A stretch of DNA of 64,000 nt, taken from Betaproteobacteria bacterium Ga0077526. Its GTDB lineage: Bacteria; Pseudomonadota; Gammaproteobacteria; Burkholderiales; Ga0077523. The stretch is taken from the NCBI GenBank assembly GCA_001464765.1, contig LNDV01000031.1, forward strand, positions 279,417 through 343,416. Reading direction: 5' to 3'. Position numbers and translations under genes: made by a program. The first letter of the stretch is position 1. Each line of letters opens with the position of its first letter. The notes under the pieces are model-generated. The model saw only the letters and a program-made list of their open reading frames with translations, was not told the origin of the DNA and made no database searches. Shown one piece after another: positions 8,742 to 16,752 of the stretch.

Positions 8742-8769
8742 TTGACTCGCCGAGCACGGGTCGTATAGT
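8742..8769 (+). promoter_or_regulatory. Sigma-70-type promoter for the M20 peptidase/NlpC pair
   Basis: TTGACT (8742-8747) and TATAGT (8764-8769) are each one base from consensus and are spaced by 16 bp. They lie between the upstream terminator and the M20 start at 8797, giving a predicted leader of about 20 nt. Confidence 0.65.
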
Positions 8770-8796
8770 CCGGCGATCCGCCTTCAAGACAACACC

Positions 8797-10104
8797 ATGA
8801 CCGCCTCCCACGCCGTTCCGGACGCCCTCGATGCCGGCCTCGAACGCGATCTGCTCGCCGCCTGTGACGATCTGCAACCGGAGTTGCAGCGACTGCTCGC
8901 CGCCCTCGTGCGCTTTCCCAGCACCCTCGGCGAGGAAGCCGGCGCACAGGACTACATGGAAGGCCTGTTCCAGGGGATGGGCCTGCAGGTCGACCGCTTC
9001 GCCGTGGACGACCGAGAACTCGCCGGCATGCCCGGCTATGCGCCGTCGCTGGGCCACTGGACTCGCCACGACAATGTCGTGGGCGAGTACCGCCCGCGGA
9101 CCGTGACCGGCCGCTCGCTAATCTTCAACGGCCATATCGACGTCGTCCCCGTGGGCTCGGCCGACATGTGGACCAACCCGCCGTTCGAACCGGTGGTACG
9201 CGACGGCCGCATGTACGGGCGCGGCTCGGGCGACATGAAGGCCGGCATCGCAGCGTACGTGATGGCCTTTCTCGCGCTTCGCCGATTGGGCCTCGCTCCG
9301 GCTGCGCCGGTGTGGTTCCAGTCCGTCGTCGAGGAGGAATGCACCGGCAACGGCGCGCTCGCCTGCCTGTACCGCGGGTACCGCGCCGACGCCGCGATCA
9401 TCCCGGAGCCCTTCGACCAGTCGATCCTCGCGGCTCAGGTGGGCGTGCTGTGGCTGTCGGTGGAAGTCCTCGGCCGCCCGGCCCACGTGCTCGACGTGAG
9501 CCGGGGCATCAATGCCATCGAGGCGGCTTTCGCGCTCTACCGCGGTCTGCAGGGGCTGCGGGACGACTGGAACCGCCCCGAGGCCCGGCACCCGGCCTTC
9601 CTGGAAGTCGCCCGGCCCATCAACTTCAATCTCGGCCGCATCGAAGGCGGCGAGTGGACATCTTCGGTACCGACTCGCTGCGTGATGGACATTCGCTGCG
9701 GCTTCTATCCGGGCGTCACAGTGGCGCAGGCCAAGGCCGCCGTCGAAGCGCGTCTGGCGGACACCGCCCGCACGCAACCCGGCCTGGAAGGCGTCCAGTA
9801 CCGTGTCCGCTATGCAGGACTGCAGTCGGAAGGCGTCGTGGTCGAGCGCGCTCAGCCGGCGATGGAAACCCTGGTCCGTGCGCACGAGCACGTCATGGGC
9901 ACCCAGCCCGAATGGCTGGCCTCCACCGCCACGACAGACGTCCGCGTGTTCAACCTCTACGGCGACACGCCGGCCACCTGTTACGGCCCCGAGTCCAGCC
10001 ACATCCACGGCATCGACGAGTCCGTGAGCCTGGAGAGCACCCGTCGCGTGACGCAGGTGCTGGCCCTCTATCTCGCCCGCTGGTGCGGCGTGCAGAAGGC
10101 ATGA
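8797..10104 (+). CDS. M20-family metallopeptidase (ArgE/DapE/ACY1-type deacylase)
   Basis: A 435-aa zinc-dependent amidohydrolase. Metal and catalytic signature residues are present: NGHIDVVPVG (His113, Asp115), RGSGDMKAG (Asp146), SVVEEECTGNG (catalytic Glu and metal Glu near 179-181) and the late metal histidine in ESSHIHGIDESV. The family removes acyl groups or cleaves peptide-like bonds (acetylornithine, succinyl-diaminopimelate, N-acyl amino acids); the exact substrate is not evident, and the length suits the acetylornithine deacetylase/desuccinylase-related group. It has its own promoter, and its stop codon overlaps the start of the NlpC/P60 lipoprotein gene (ATGA), so the two are translationally coupled. 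That hints at a cell-wall peptide substrate, which is inference. Confidence 0.85.
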   Translation: MTASHAVPDALDAGLERDLLAACDDLQPELQRLLAALVRFPSTLGEEAGAQDYMEGLFQGMGLQVDRFAVDDRELAGMPGYAPSLGHWTRHDNVVGEYRPRTVTGRSLIFNGHIDVVPVGSADMWTNPPFEPVVRDGRMYGRGSGDMKAGIAAYVMAFLALRRLGLAPAAPVWFQSVVEEECTGNGALACLYRGYRADAAIIPEPFDQSILAAQVGVLWLSVEVLGRPAHVLDVSRGINAIEAAFALYRGLQGLRDDWNRPEARHPAFLEVARPINFNLGRIEGGEWTSSVPTRCVMDIRCGFYPGVTVAQAKAAVEARLADTARTQPGLEGVQYRVRYAGLQSEGVVVERAQPAMETLVRAHEHVMGTQPEWLASTATTDVRVFNLYGDTPATCYGPESSHIHGIDESVSLESTRRVTQVLALYLARWCGVQKA

Positions 10105-10604
10105 CCTTGCGTATTGCCGCCCTCGCGCTCGCCGCGCTGCTCGCGTCCGGGTGCACGTCGGTGTCGCGGCCGCCATCCGGCGCTGCGACGGCGGAGCCCT
10201 CCGTGACAGAAGTCCGCGGCAACGAGGTGGCCCGCAAAGCTGTCGACGAAGCCATGGCACAGCTCGGTGTCCGCTACCGCTACGGTGGCAGCACGCCCGA
10301 TGGCTTCGACTGCAGCGGCCTCGTGCACTACGCGTATCAGCGTGCCGGCCTCACCCTGCCCCGCGAATCGCGCGAGCAGCGGCGGCGCAGCACACCGCTG
10401 ACGGGCACCGCCGCCCTGGCGCCGGGCGACCTGCTGTTCTTCCATCGCGGACGCGGCGGCGCGCTCCACGTCGCGCTGTACGTTGGCGACAACCGGTTCG
10501 TCCACGCGCCATCCCGAGGGAAAGGCGTCAGGGTCGAGAGCCTCGGCGAGCCGCACTGGTCCCGGACTTTCATCGAGGCGCGTCGTCCCGACGGCAGTAC
10601 GTAG
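10101..10604 (+). CDS. NlpC/P60 family lipoprotein, predicted cell-wall endopeptidase
   Basis: A 167-aa lipoprotein. ATG 10101 overlaps the M20 stop codon. The signal peptide ends in LLASGC with the lipidated cysteine at residue 18. The catalytic domain (about 42-160) carries the full papain-like triad: Cys71 in FDCSGLVHYAY, His123 in ALHVALYVG and His135 in FVHAPSRG. Family members (Spr/MepS, NlpC) hydrolyse peptidoglycan cross-links or stem peptides in the periplasm. Length and layout match compact Spr-like enzymes of proteobacteria. Confidence 0.9.
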   Translation: MTLRIAALALAALLASGCTSVSRPPSGAATAEPSVTEVRGNEVARKAVDEAMAQLGVRYRYGGSTPDGFDCSGLVHYAYQRAGLTLPRESREQRRRSTPLTGTAALAPGDLLFFHRGRGGALHVALYVGDNRFVHAPSRGKGVRVESLGEPHWSRTFIEARRPDGST

Positions 10605-10637
10605 TAGCGGGAACGCCCGATAATCCCCGATTTCGTA

Positions 10638-10668
10638 TTGTGGCCATTGCGGTCGCGCGGGTTACTAT
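10638..10668 (+). promoter_or_regulatory. Possible promoter upstream of mscL
   Basis: TACTAT (10663-10668) is a good -10 hexamer; the best -35 is TTGTGG at 10638-10643 with a long 19-bp spacer. Assigned mainly by position, 85 bp before the mscL start. Confidence 0.3.
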
Positions 10669-10753
10669 CGGCGGTGGTACTTGGGGGAAGCCAGCGGCTC
10701 GGCCAGCCGCTGCCCGTACCGACAGTCACCCAACGAAAAACAGGAGAATCGTC

Positions 10754-11176
10754 ATGAGTTTTGCATCGGAGTTCAAGGAGTTCGCCCTCAAGGGCAACGT
10801 GATGGATCTCGCCGTCGGCGTGATCATCGGCGGCGCTTTCGGGAAGATCGTGGACTCCGCGGTCAACGATCTGATCATGCCGATCGTCGGTCGGGTCATC
10901 GGCAACGTGGACTTCAGCAATATGTTCCTGAAGCTGGCAGAAGCCCCGGCCGGCACCGCCGAAACCCTGGACGCGCTCAAGAAGGCCGGCGTGCCCGTGT
11001 TCGCCTACGGCAACTTCATCACCATCGCGATCAACTTCATCATTCTCGCCTTCGTCATCTTCATGATGGTGAAGCAGGTCAACCGCCTGCGCCGCGCCGA
11101 ACCGCCCGCGCCGCCGCCCCCCACGCCGGAAGACGTCGTGCTTCTGCGCGAGATCCGCGACAGCCTGAAGAAGTAG
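10754..11176 (+). CDS. mscL: Large-conductance mechanosensitive channel MscL
   Basis: A 140-aa homopentameric inner-membrane channel subunit that opens under membrane tension to release osmolytes during hypo-osmotic shock. Family features in order: an amphipathic N-terminal helix (FASEFKEFALKGNVMDLAVG), the glycine-rich pore helix TM1 (GVIIGGAFGKIVDSAVNDLI), a short periplasmic loop, TM2 (FITIAINFIILAFVIFMMVK) and the charged cytoplasmic helix (LLREIRDSLKK). AGGAG precedes the ATG at normal spacing. It is followed by a strong terminator and appears monocistronic. Confidence 0.97.
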   Translation: MSFASEFKEFALKGNVMDLAVGVIIGGAFGKIVDSAVNDLIMPIVGRVIGNVDFSNMFLKLAEAPAGTAETLDALKKAGVPVFAYGNFITIAINFIILAFVIFMMVKQVNRLRRAEPPAPPPPTPEDVVLLREIRDSLKK

Positions 11177-11201
11177 CGCGCGCGTTCGAACCGCACCATG
11201 C

Positions 11202-11228
11202 AAAACGGCGCCCGCGGGCGCCGTTTTT
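11202..11228 (+). terminator. Rho-independent terminator after mscL
   Basis: AAAACGGCGCCC and GGGCGCCGTTTT form perfect 12-nt arms around a 2-nt centre, with T-tracts on both strands. It can also serve the convergent GGDEF gene, which ends at 11253. Confidence 0.92.
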
Positions 11229-11252
11229 CATGACGATGCCGGTGGTGTCCGG

Positions 11253-11837
11253 TCAGTTGATGCCGACCACCCGCCGGACCGGCGCCACGTTGCCTTCAGC
11301 GAGAGCGACGCGATTGCCGCCGCTGCGGCTCGCGATGCCGAGGGCACCTTCCGCCAGATTGAAGACTTCGTCGAAGTTCACACCGGTGACCACCGAGGTC
11401 GCGACCACGCCGAGGCTGGCCGTGCACTCGATGCCGGAAGGCTCCAGACCGTTAAAGGCAATTCTCAGAGCGTCGGCCTTGGCGAGCGCGTTCTCGGCGT
11501 CGCAGTGCATCATCAGGATCACGAAGCGGTCATCGCCCACTCGCGCCACCACATCCTCGCGGCGAACGCACAGGCGCATCAGGTGCGCGAGCGACAGCAC
11601 CACGTCATCGGTCGTGATCGATCCCTGCTCCTCCGACAGCTTCTGGAAACCGTCGATCTGCGCGACGATCATGCTGGCGAAGTAGCCGTGGCGCCGGGCC
11701 TCGCTGAATCGGCCCTCGGCCAGTTCGCGGAGCATGCCGATGCCGATCAGTCCGGTCAGGGCATCGCGGTCGATCTCGGCCGGCACGACGGAGCGGGCAT
11801 CGGTGGCCAGCTCGCGCAGGGAGGTGGAATACGTCAT
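11253..11837 (-). CDS. Degenerate GGDEF-domain protein
   Basis: A 194-aa protein consisting almost entirely of a GGDEF domain: DALTGL near residue 25, the IDGF segment at 61-64 corresponding to the usual D-x-D-x-F metal site, and ARVGDDRF at about 98-105. The signature loop reads GDDRF instead of GGDEF: the second Gly is Asp and the catalytic Glu is Arg, so diguanylate cyclase activity is unlikely and a c-di-GMP- or GTP-sensing or protein-binding role is more probable. There is no sensory or transmembrane domain. ATG 11837 (AGGA 8 nt upstream) was chosen over an upstream ATG. It lies 33 nt after a 50-aa small-protein gene, probably one transcript. Confidence 0.8.
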   Translation of the reverse strand: MTYSTSLRELATDARSVVPAEIDRDALTGLIGIGMLRELAEGRFSEARRHGYFASMIVAQIDGFQKLSEEQGSITTDDVVLSLAHLMRLCVRREDVVARVGDDRFVILMMHCDAENALAKADALRIAFNGLEPSGIECTASLGVVATSVVTGVNFDEVFNLAEGALGIASRSGGNRVALAEGNVAPVRRVVGIN

Positions 11838-11870
11838 CGCGGAATTCCTCATGGAAGTGGTCGGGAGCAA

Positions 11871-12023
11871 TCAGTGCTGCGCGCTCGGCGCCTCGGCCGC
11901 GGTCCCGGATTCGGGAGCGTCCACGCCGTCATCGAGATGGCCGTACTGCGCCATGAGTGCGGCCCACGGCGCGTCCAGCGCTCTGCAGGCTTCGAGAATC
12001 TGACCGACCACGTCGGAATTCAT
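11871..12023 (-). CDS. 50-aa small protein upstream of the GGDEF gene
   Basis: Starts MNSDVVGQILEACRALDAPW and ends with a low-complexity acidic/Ala tail (GTAAEAPSAQH). An excellent Shine-Dalgarno (GAGGAGGG) lies 7 nt before the ATG. It has no cysteine pair, signal peptide or membrane segment; the first ~30 residues could form an amphipathic helix. It precedes the degenerate GGDEF gene by 33 nt on the same strand and follows a folded leader. I do not recognise the family; a small partner or regulator of the GGDEF protein is inferred from context only. Confidence 0.6.
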   Translation of the reverse strand: MNSDVVGQILEACRALDAPWAALMAQYGHLDDGVDAPESGTAAEAPSAQH

Positions 12024-12041
12024 GGGGCTTCCCTCCTCTGG

Positions 12042-12138
12042 CCGACCCTTGGGGCCGGTATCCCTGTCGTTGATGCGGTTGGATCTCCCGCCGGGCCCCC
12101 GGCTTTCACCTACCGCTTGTAGCTGTTTAACGACAGGG
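12042..12138 (-). ncRNA. Structured 5' leader RNA candidate upstream of the small protein/GGDEF genes
   Basis: Read on the minus strand, three nested pairings occur. P1 is CCCTGTCGTT with AACGACAGGG (12138-12129 and 12071-12062, perfect 10 bp). P2 is GCGGTAGG with CCAACCGC (one internal mismatch). P3 is GCCGGG with CCCGGC. A second hairpin (CCGGCCC-CAA-GGGTCGG, 12058-12042, with one G-T wobble) then sits just before the Shine-Dalgarno. The arrangement resembles an aptamer plus an RBS-proximal expression platform. No known riboswitch consensus was recognised. The downstream GGDEF-like gene raises, but does not establish, a nucleotide second-messenger ligand. Confidence 0.5.
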
Positions 12139-12250
12139 TTCCGGAAAGTCTTGAGCCCCTTCTGCAGTCTCGGGAAGGGTCACGGCTATGCGCGGACACG
12201 CTCCTCGAGGTGACTCCGGCGAATCATGCGAAGAATCGCGACACTGAACA

Positions 12251-12287
12251 CCTTAAAATTCCGTCATGGCATCACCGAATTTCAAGG
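12251..12287. promoter_or_regulatory. AT-rich inverted repeat in the 12.0-12.4 kb spacer
   Basis: CCTTAAAATTC and GAATTTCAAGG are 11-nt arms with one mismatch, separated by 15 nt, in the most AT-rich patch of this 374-bp spacer. It lies upstream of the structured leader and downstream of the VWA gene stop (12398). It could be an operator for the small protein/GGDEF unit. The rest of the spacer (12139-12250 and 12288-12397) shows no gene or other clear signal. Confidence 0.35.
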
Positions 12288-12397
12288 TACAAGGCTCACC
12301 CGCAGACTGCTCACGCCCGTGCCGAGGCAAGCCACCCCCCCCTGGAAGACAGCCAACCGAGCTCGAAAGCTCCCCCGCGAAACGTGTGGCGATCGAC

Positions 12398-14974
12398 TCA
12401 GAACCGCCGACGCACCCACGGCGAGCGCCGCAGGAAGAGATCCAGCAGATAGAGCGCCAGCGCGGCGCCGGCGAACCACGGCCACAGCGGACGGGGCCTC
12501 GCCAGGAATTCACCGAGCGGATCGAAGACATCCTGCGGCTGCGGTTCAAAGCGACCGCCGGTCTGTTCGGCCAGGGCCTTGAGGAAGGGGATGTCGGTGC
12601 CGGCGGATCGCAGTTCAGGCGGGAACGGCCGGTCCAGCACGCGACTGCCTGCGGCGGCCTGGACTTCCGCCGGCGCACCGCCGACCACGGTGAAGCGGAT
12701 CTGCCCCGGCGGCGCGGAAGCGAGCGGGATGCGCACCTCATACAAGCCAGGTCCGCTCTGCCGGAGGCGCACGGTCAGCGGATCGCCGGACGCGCCGGTG
12801 ACGCGGACCTGGGGCGCGAGACCGTTGCGGAACGCGCCATCGGCCGTGACGGCGGCAAGGCGCACGACGAGGGAATCGCCGTCCGCCTGCACGGCGAAGT
12901 CCGTCTCCTCCCGCGTGGGCCGCCGCATCACTTCGCGGACCAGCTGGCTCCACAGCCGCGGATAGCCTGACCATGTGAGCCAATCCGCGCCCCAGCGGTT
13001 CTTCACGTCCGACGCGAACACCACGGCCTTGCCCAGCCCCGCCTGCCAGCGCATGAGCATGGGGGCATCGGCCTCGGTGGCGAGGTACACCTCGGCGCGA
13101 TCCTTCGCCTTCGTCGTGATCATGCCCTGGAGCGCCGGCGCCTTCGTGAAGTCGAGACCGCGCAGCGCCTCGGCCTTGCGCTTCACGACGACCTTCACCG
13201 GCTCCTCCTTCAGGCTTTCGTTCACGAGCTTGCGCGTCTCCTGCGTGAAGATCTGCGGCACCTGCTCGGCGCTCTCGGTGAAGTAGTAGCGGCCCTTGCC
13301 CCAGTTGGCGATGTTCTCCATCAGCTTGACGTCGGCTTCCGCGCTGATCGCGACGGTGGTCACCGTGATGCTCGCGTCGCTCATGCGCTTGGCGAGCCGC
13401 TGGAAGTCCGCCGGCTGCGTGTCGCCGTCGGAGAGCAGGATCACGTGCTTCGCCTTGATGGGCAGGTCCACGAGCATGCGGTAGGCCATCTGCAGCGCGG
13501 GATAGATGTTGGTCTGCCCGCTCGCGGTGAAGCGCGAGATGAGGTCTTCCGCCTTGCGCTTGCTGCGTACAGGCGCGAGCGGCACCGTCTGCTCCGGCTG
13601 CGAGTCGAAGGTGATCACGCCGAAGCGATGCTCTTCCTCCAGCAGTTCCAGCGCGCCCAGCGTCGCGGCCTTGGCGAGGTCGAGCTTGCGGCCCTTCATG
13701 CTGTAGGAACGGTCGAGCACGATCACGAGCGCGAGATCGCGCTTCTTCTGCTGCGCCTCGAACGTGGCAGGCAGCACGGACTCCAGCGGACTGTCCTTGT
13801 AGCCGCCCTCGCCGAACGCATTGGCGCCACCGGCGAAGAGCAGGCCGCCGCCCGCCTCGCGCACGTAGCCCGCGAGCGCAGTCATTCGTGACTCGCCCAG
13901 GACCTTGGCGCTGGCGTCGGAGAGGATCACGGCGTCGTAGGCTTCGAGACCGCTGCGGTTCTCCGGAAGCTGTTCCGGCAGCGCGGTCGTCACGTCGATG
14001 CCCTGCGCCGTCAGTGCATCGCGCAGGTACTTGGAAGACTCCGCATTCGACTCGGCATAGAGCACACGGGGCCTCGGAGCCACCGGCGCGTTGACGGTCA
14101 CGACGTCGTTCTCCGCGATCGTGTCGCCTTCGGCGCTCACCGTGGCCGACAGCGCCACCGTTCCGGGGTCCGGCAGCCGCACCTGGAAGGGAATCGCAGA
14201 AGGACCCGCGACGATCTTCACGCGCTTCTCCGCGAGCACCTTGCCGCCTGCACGAAGCCGCACCACGGCATCGGTCGCTGCCTGCGCCTGCAACCGCACC
14301 GCCACCTGCACGGCCTCGTCTCGTCGCAACTCGGCGGGCAGATCGATGCCCTCGACCCAGACGTCACCGGATGCCCGCGACGGCGCCGGCACCGTGAACA
14401 CTCTGACCTTGCGCGCACGCAGCCGCTCGATGAGGTTCCACGCTTCGCCACGGGTCGCGACCCCGTCGGTCAGCAGGACCACGCGCTTCAGGTCGTCGTC
14501 GGCAAAGCTCCCGGCGATACCGTCGAGCGCAGATTCGATATCCGTCACCAGAGGATCGAGCGCGCCTTCGCCACCTCGACCTTCGACGCGCAGCGGCACC
14601 TTCTCGATGCCCTGGGCGGAGTCGACGGGGTGAATCCGATCGGCAAAGGCCACCACGCGGGTGCGCGACTCGCCAGCTCGCGCCTGCGACTGGCCGATCC
14701 AGTCCATGGCCTTGCCGATGAACGCGGGGTCGACGCTGCGAGAGACATCGAGCGCATAGACGACGGAAACGTCGGTCGCGTGATCCACCCAGGTCGGACG
14801 CATCAGTGCGACGGCCAGCGCAGCAAGCGCCAGAGATCGCACGACGGTGAGCACGCCGCGATGCGCCCTAGTCAGACCGGTGCGCGAGCGCGCCGCGAAC
14901 CAGACGACTGCCGGCAGCGCAACGGCGAGGAGGAGGGCGAGCGGCCACCACTGTTCGAAGGTGATGCTGCTCAA
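12398..14974 (-). CDS. VWA-domain membrane protein with glutamine-amidotransferase-like domain (last gene of Bat-type operon)
   Basis: An 858-aa protein starting at TTG 14974, whose TTGA overlaps the stop codon of the preceding gene. Two N-terminal membrane helices (LALLLAVALPAVVWFAARS, SLALAALAVALMRPTW) are followed by a VWA-like domain with MIDAS-type DVSRS. Then comes a class-I amidotransferase-like Rossmann domain (RVLYAESNAESSKYLRDAL, GGGLLFAGGANAFGEGGY), a second VWA domain with DRSYSM and VILLSDGDTQPADF, and a C-terminal membrane helix (LWPWFAGAALALYLLDLFL). Proteins of this layout accompany MoxR ATPases and are thought to help chaperone or assemble extracytoplasmic complexes. A longer in-frame N-terminus overlaps the upstream gene and was rejected. 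Confidence 0.8.
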   Translation of the reverse strand: MSSITFEQWWPLALLLAVALPAVVWFAARSRTGLTRAHRGVLTVVRSLALAALAVALMRPTWVDHATDVSVVYALDVSRSVDPAFIGKAMDWIGQSQARAGESRTRVVAFADRIHPVDSAQGIEKVPLRVEGRGGEGALDPLVTDIESALDGIAGSFADDDLKRVVLLTDGVATRGEAWNLIERLRARKVRVFTVPAPSRASGDVWVEGIDLPAELRRDEAVQVAVRLQAQAATDAVVRLRAGGKVLAEKRVKIVAGPSAIPFQVRLPDPGTVALSATVSAEGDTIAENDVVTVNAPVAPRPRVLYAESNAESSKYLRDALTAQGIDVTTALPEQLPENRSGLEAYDAVILSDASAKVLGESRMTALAGYVREAGGGLLFAGGANAFGEGGYKDSPLESVLPATFEAQQKKRDLALVIVLDRSYSMKGRKLDLAKAATLGALELLEEEHRFGVITFDSQPEQTVPLAPVRSKRKAEDLISRFTASGQTNIYPALQMAYRMLVDLPIKAKHVILLSDGDTQPADFQRLAKRMSDASITVTTVAISAEADVKLMENIANWGKGRYYFTESAEQVPQIFTQETRKLVNESLKEEPVKVVVKRKAEALRGLDFTKAPALQGMITTKAKDRAEVYLATEADAPMLMRWQAGLGKAVVFASDVKNRWGADWLTWSGYPRLWSQLVREVMRRPTREETDFAVQADGDSLVVRLAAVTADGAFRNGLAPQVRVTGASGDPLTVRLRQSGPGLYEVRIPLASAPPGQIRFTVVGGAPAEVQAAAGSRVLDRPFPPELRSAGTDIPFLKALAEQTGGRFEPQPQDVFDPLGEFLARPRPLWPWFAGAALALYLLDLFLRRSPWVRRRF

Positions 14975-16752
14975 ATCGTGACCCGCCGGTGATAGGTGAG
15001 CCACTCGACCAGCATGAGCACGCCAGCCAGTATCAGCAGGGCGGGCCACCACTGTGCGGCCGCGACGGCTGTCGCACCGGCACTCGTGGGCACCGAAACC
15101 GTATCGGGCGGCAAGGCACTGGCGTTGATGTCGGTGATTGCCGGGTCTGTGGTGTTGACCGCCACGCGCATGCGCACGCCCTCGGCTTCCACGGTCGCGA
15201 AGTCGGAGGCCGGGAGTGTGAAGAGGGTTCCGCCCGGGACGGCGCGGGTCGCGATCTTGCCCGCCTTCACGGCTTCGACCTTCGCGTTCTCGAAGGGCAC
15301 GCGCACGGCACCGACGGCGGCACTCTGCGGAGGCACTTCCGCAGTAAGCCACTGCATGGCATTGGCGAGGAAGACGGGGAACGAGGCCTGCGACGCGAAG
15401 TTGCTCGCGGTGCTTGCGAAGCCGACGGCGACGACGCGTGGCGCCTTGTCGCGGGCAACGATGAGAGCCTTGCCACCGGACTCCGTCGCCAGTACGGACA
15501 GTGCGCCGGGCATTTCGCGGAACGCGGCCGCCTTCTCGATCTGCACATCGGCGAGCGACACGTTCTCGAGAACGGGATGGTTGCCCAGCCAGTTGGTGAC
15601 CTGCGGCGCGGCGCCGAGCGACGCAGCTTGCGTGAGCCAGGAGATCGCGGCGGGCTGGAACACCAGCGACGGGGCGAGCGGCGGCTGCGCGGGAACGAAC
15701 CGATCGAACACGTAGGCATCGAATCCCGCCTTCGCAGCGTACTGCGCGGGCGTCAGCACGCTCAACTTGAGTCGCGGATCGAGGCGCAGGGCCCGTTCGA
15801 GATCGCGATTGCCCGCCGTGACCAGCGCCACCTGCAGCACACGATTGAACGGGAGGAACGCGAATGCCCCGTCGTCGATGCCGAGCACGTCCCCAGGCGC
15901 TTCGAGCGAAGCCTGCAACGCGCCGCCGGTGAAGCCTTCCACCGGAAACGTCACCGACCCGAATCCTCTCGGGCCCACGGTGGCAATGCGCGTGAGCGGA
16001 TCGCGCCCGGCGCCGGCAATCTTCACGGTGACCTTCGCAGGCTGCGACGCGGCGTTGCCGAGTTCGACGAAGCCCTCGAATCGCGTGGGATCGGTCGCCC
16101 GCGCGCGGACCGAGAACGCGGTGATGCCGACATTGGACGCCACCTCGAACACGGAATGCATTCGCGTGCCGGTCGGCCCCTCCAGGGCACTGACCCCATC
16201 GGTGACGAACACGACTTCGCGGCCCGCGGCGCTCTTCGGCAGCAGCACGAGATCGGGAAACCGCGGCGCACCACCCTGCGCAGGCGCGAGACCCTTCAGC
16301 ACAGCCTGCGCGCGTTCGGCATCGACGAAGGTGCCGGTGCTGACCGTTCGCATCGTGTCGGTGACGAAGAAGCGCGCGCCGGCACCGTTGCGGCGGATCT
16401 CGTCGATCGCCCAGTCTCGCGCATGCTCGAAGCGAGTGCGGCCATCGCTGCGCATCGCATTCATCGTGGGGCCCGCGTCGACCACGAGGATGATGTCCTT
16501 GGGATCACGTACGGGCTCACCCGAACGCGGACGGGTGACTGCGAGGGCGAGCGCCAGTGCAATGACGAGGGCGAGCAGCAGCGAGAGCCACCAGCGCCAC
16601 CGCTGAGACAACCCACGCTGGGCGGCGAGCACGCGCTGCCAGATGAGCGTGGAGCCGACGCGGACACGCTGCGGCGGCGGGCGGAGCAGATACAGGCCGA
16701 CGACCGCGGCCGCGACGAGCGCCAGAAAGCCGAGGGCAACACCGACGTTCAA
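14971..16752 (-). CDS. BatA-like N-terminal / VWA membrane protein
   Basis: A 593-aa protein starting at TTG 16752, overlapping the DUF58 stop codon (TTGA). The N-terminus is a BatA-type anchor: membrane helix LGFLALVAAAVVGLYLLRP then RVRVGSTLIWQRVLAAQR, and a second helix (SLLLALVIALALALAVTRP). A VWA-like domain follows (IILVVDAGPTMNAM), with the usual MIDAS D-x-S-x-S replaced by DAGPT, so metal-dependent ligand binding may be lost. A Ser/Ala-rich periplasmic region and a C-terminal helix (PALLILAGVLMLVEWLTYH) complete it. It probably acts with the MoxR, DUF58 and second VWA proteins encoded beside it. Confidence 0.8.
   Translation of the reverse strand: MNVGVALGFLALVAAAVVGLYLLRPPPQRVRVGSTLIWQRVLAAQRGLSQRWRWWLSLLLALVIALALALAVTRPRSGEPVRDPKDIILVVDAGPTMNAMRSDGRTRFEHARDWAIDEIRRNGAGARFFVTDTMRTVSTGTFVDAERAQAVLKGLAPAQGGAPRFPDLVLLPKSAAGREVVFVTDGVSALEGPTGTRMHSVFEVASNVGITAFSVRARATDPTRFEGFVELGNAASQPAKVTVKIAGAGRDPLTRIATVGPRGFGSVTFPVEGFTGGALQASLEAPGDVLGIDDGAFAFLPFNRVLQVALVTAGNRDLERALRLDPRLKLSVLTPAQYAAKAGFDAYVFDRFVPAQPPLAPSLVFQPAAISWLTQAASLGAAPQVTNWLGNHPVLENVSLADVQIEKAAAFREMPGALSVLATESGGKALIVARDKAPRVVAVGFASTASNFASQASFPVFLANAMQWLTAEVPPQSAAVGAVRVPFENAKVEAVKAGKIATRAVPGGTLFTLPASDFATVEAEGVRMRVAVNTTDPAITDINASALPPDTVSVPTSAGATAVAAAQWWPALLILAGVLMLVEWLTYHRRVTI

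Noticed and set aside
14975..15352. N-terminal extension of the 858-aa VWA protein
   Set aside because: Reads through the coding sequence of the upstream VWA gene in another frame; the TTGA junction gives the proper start.
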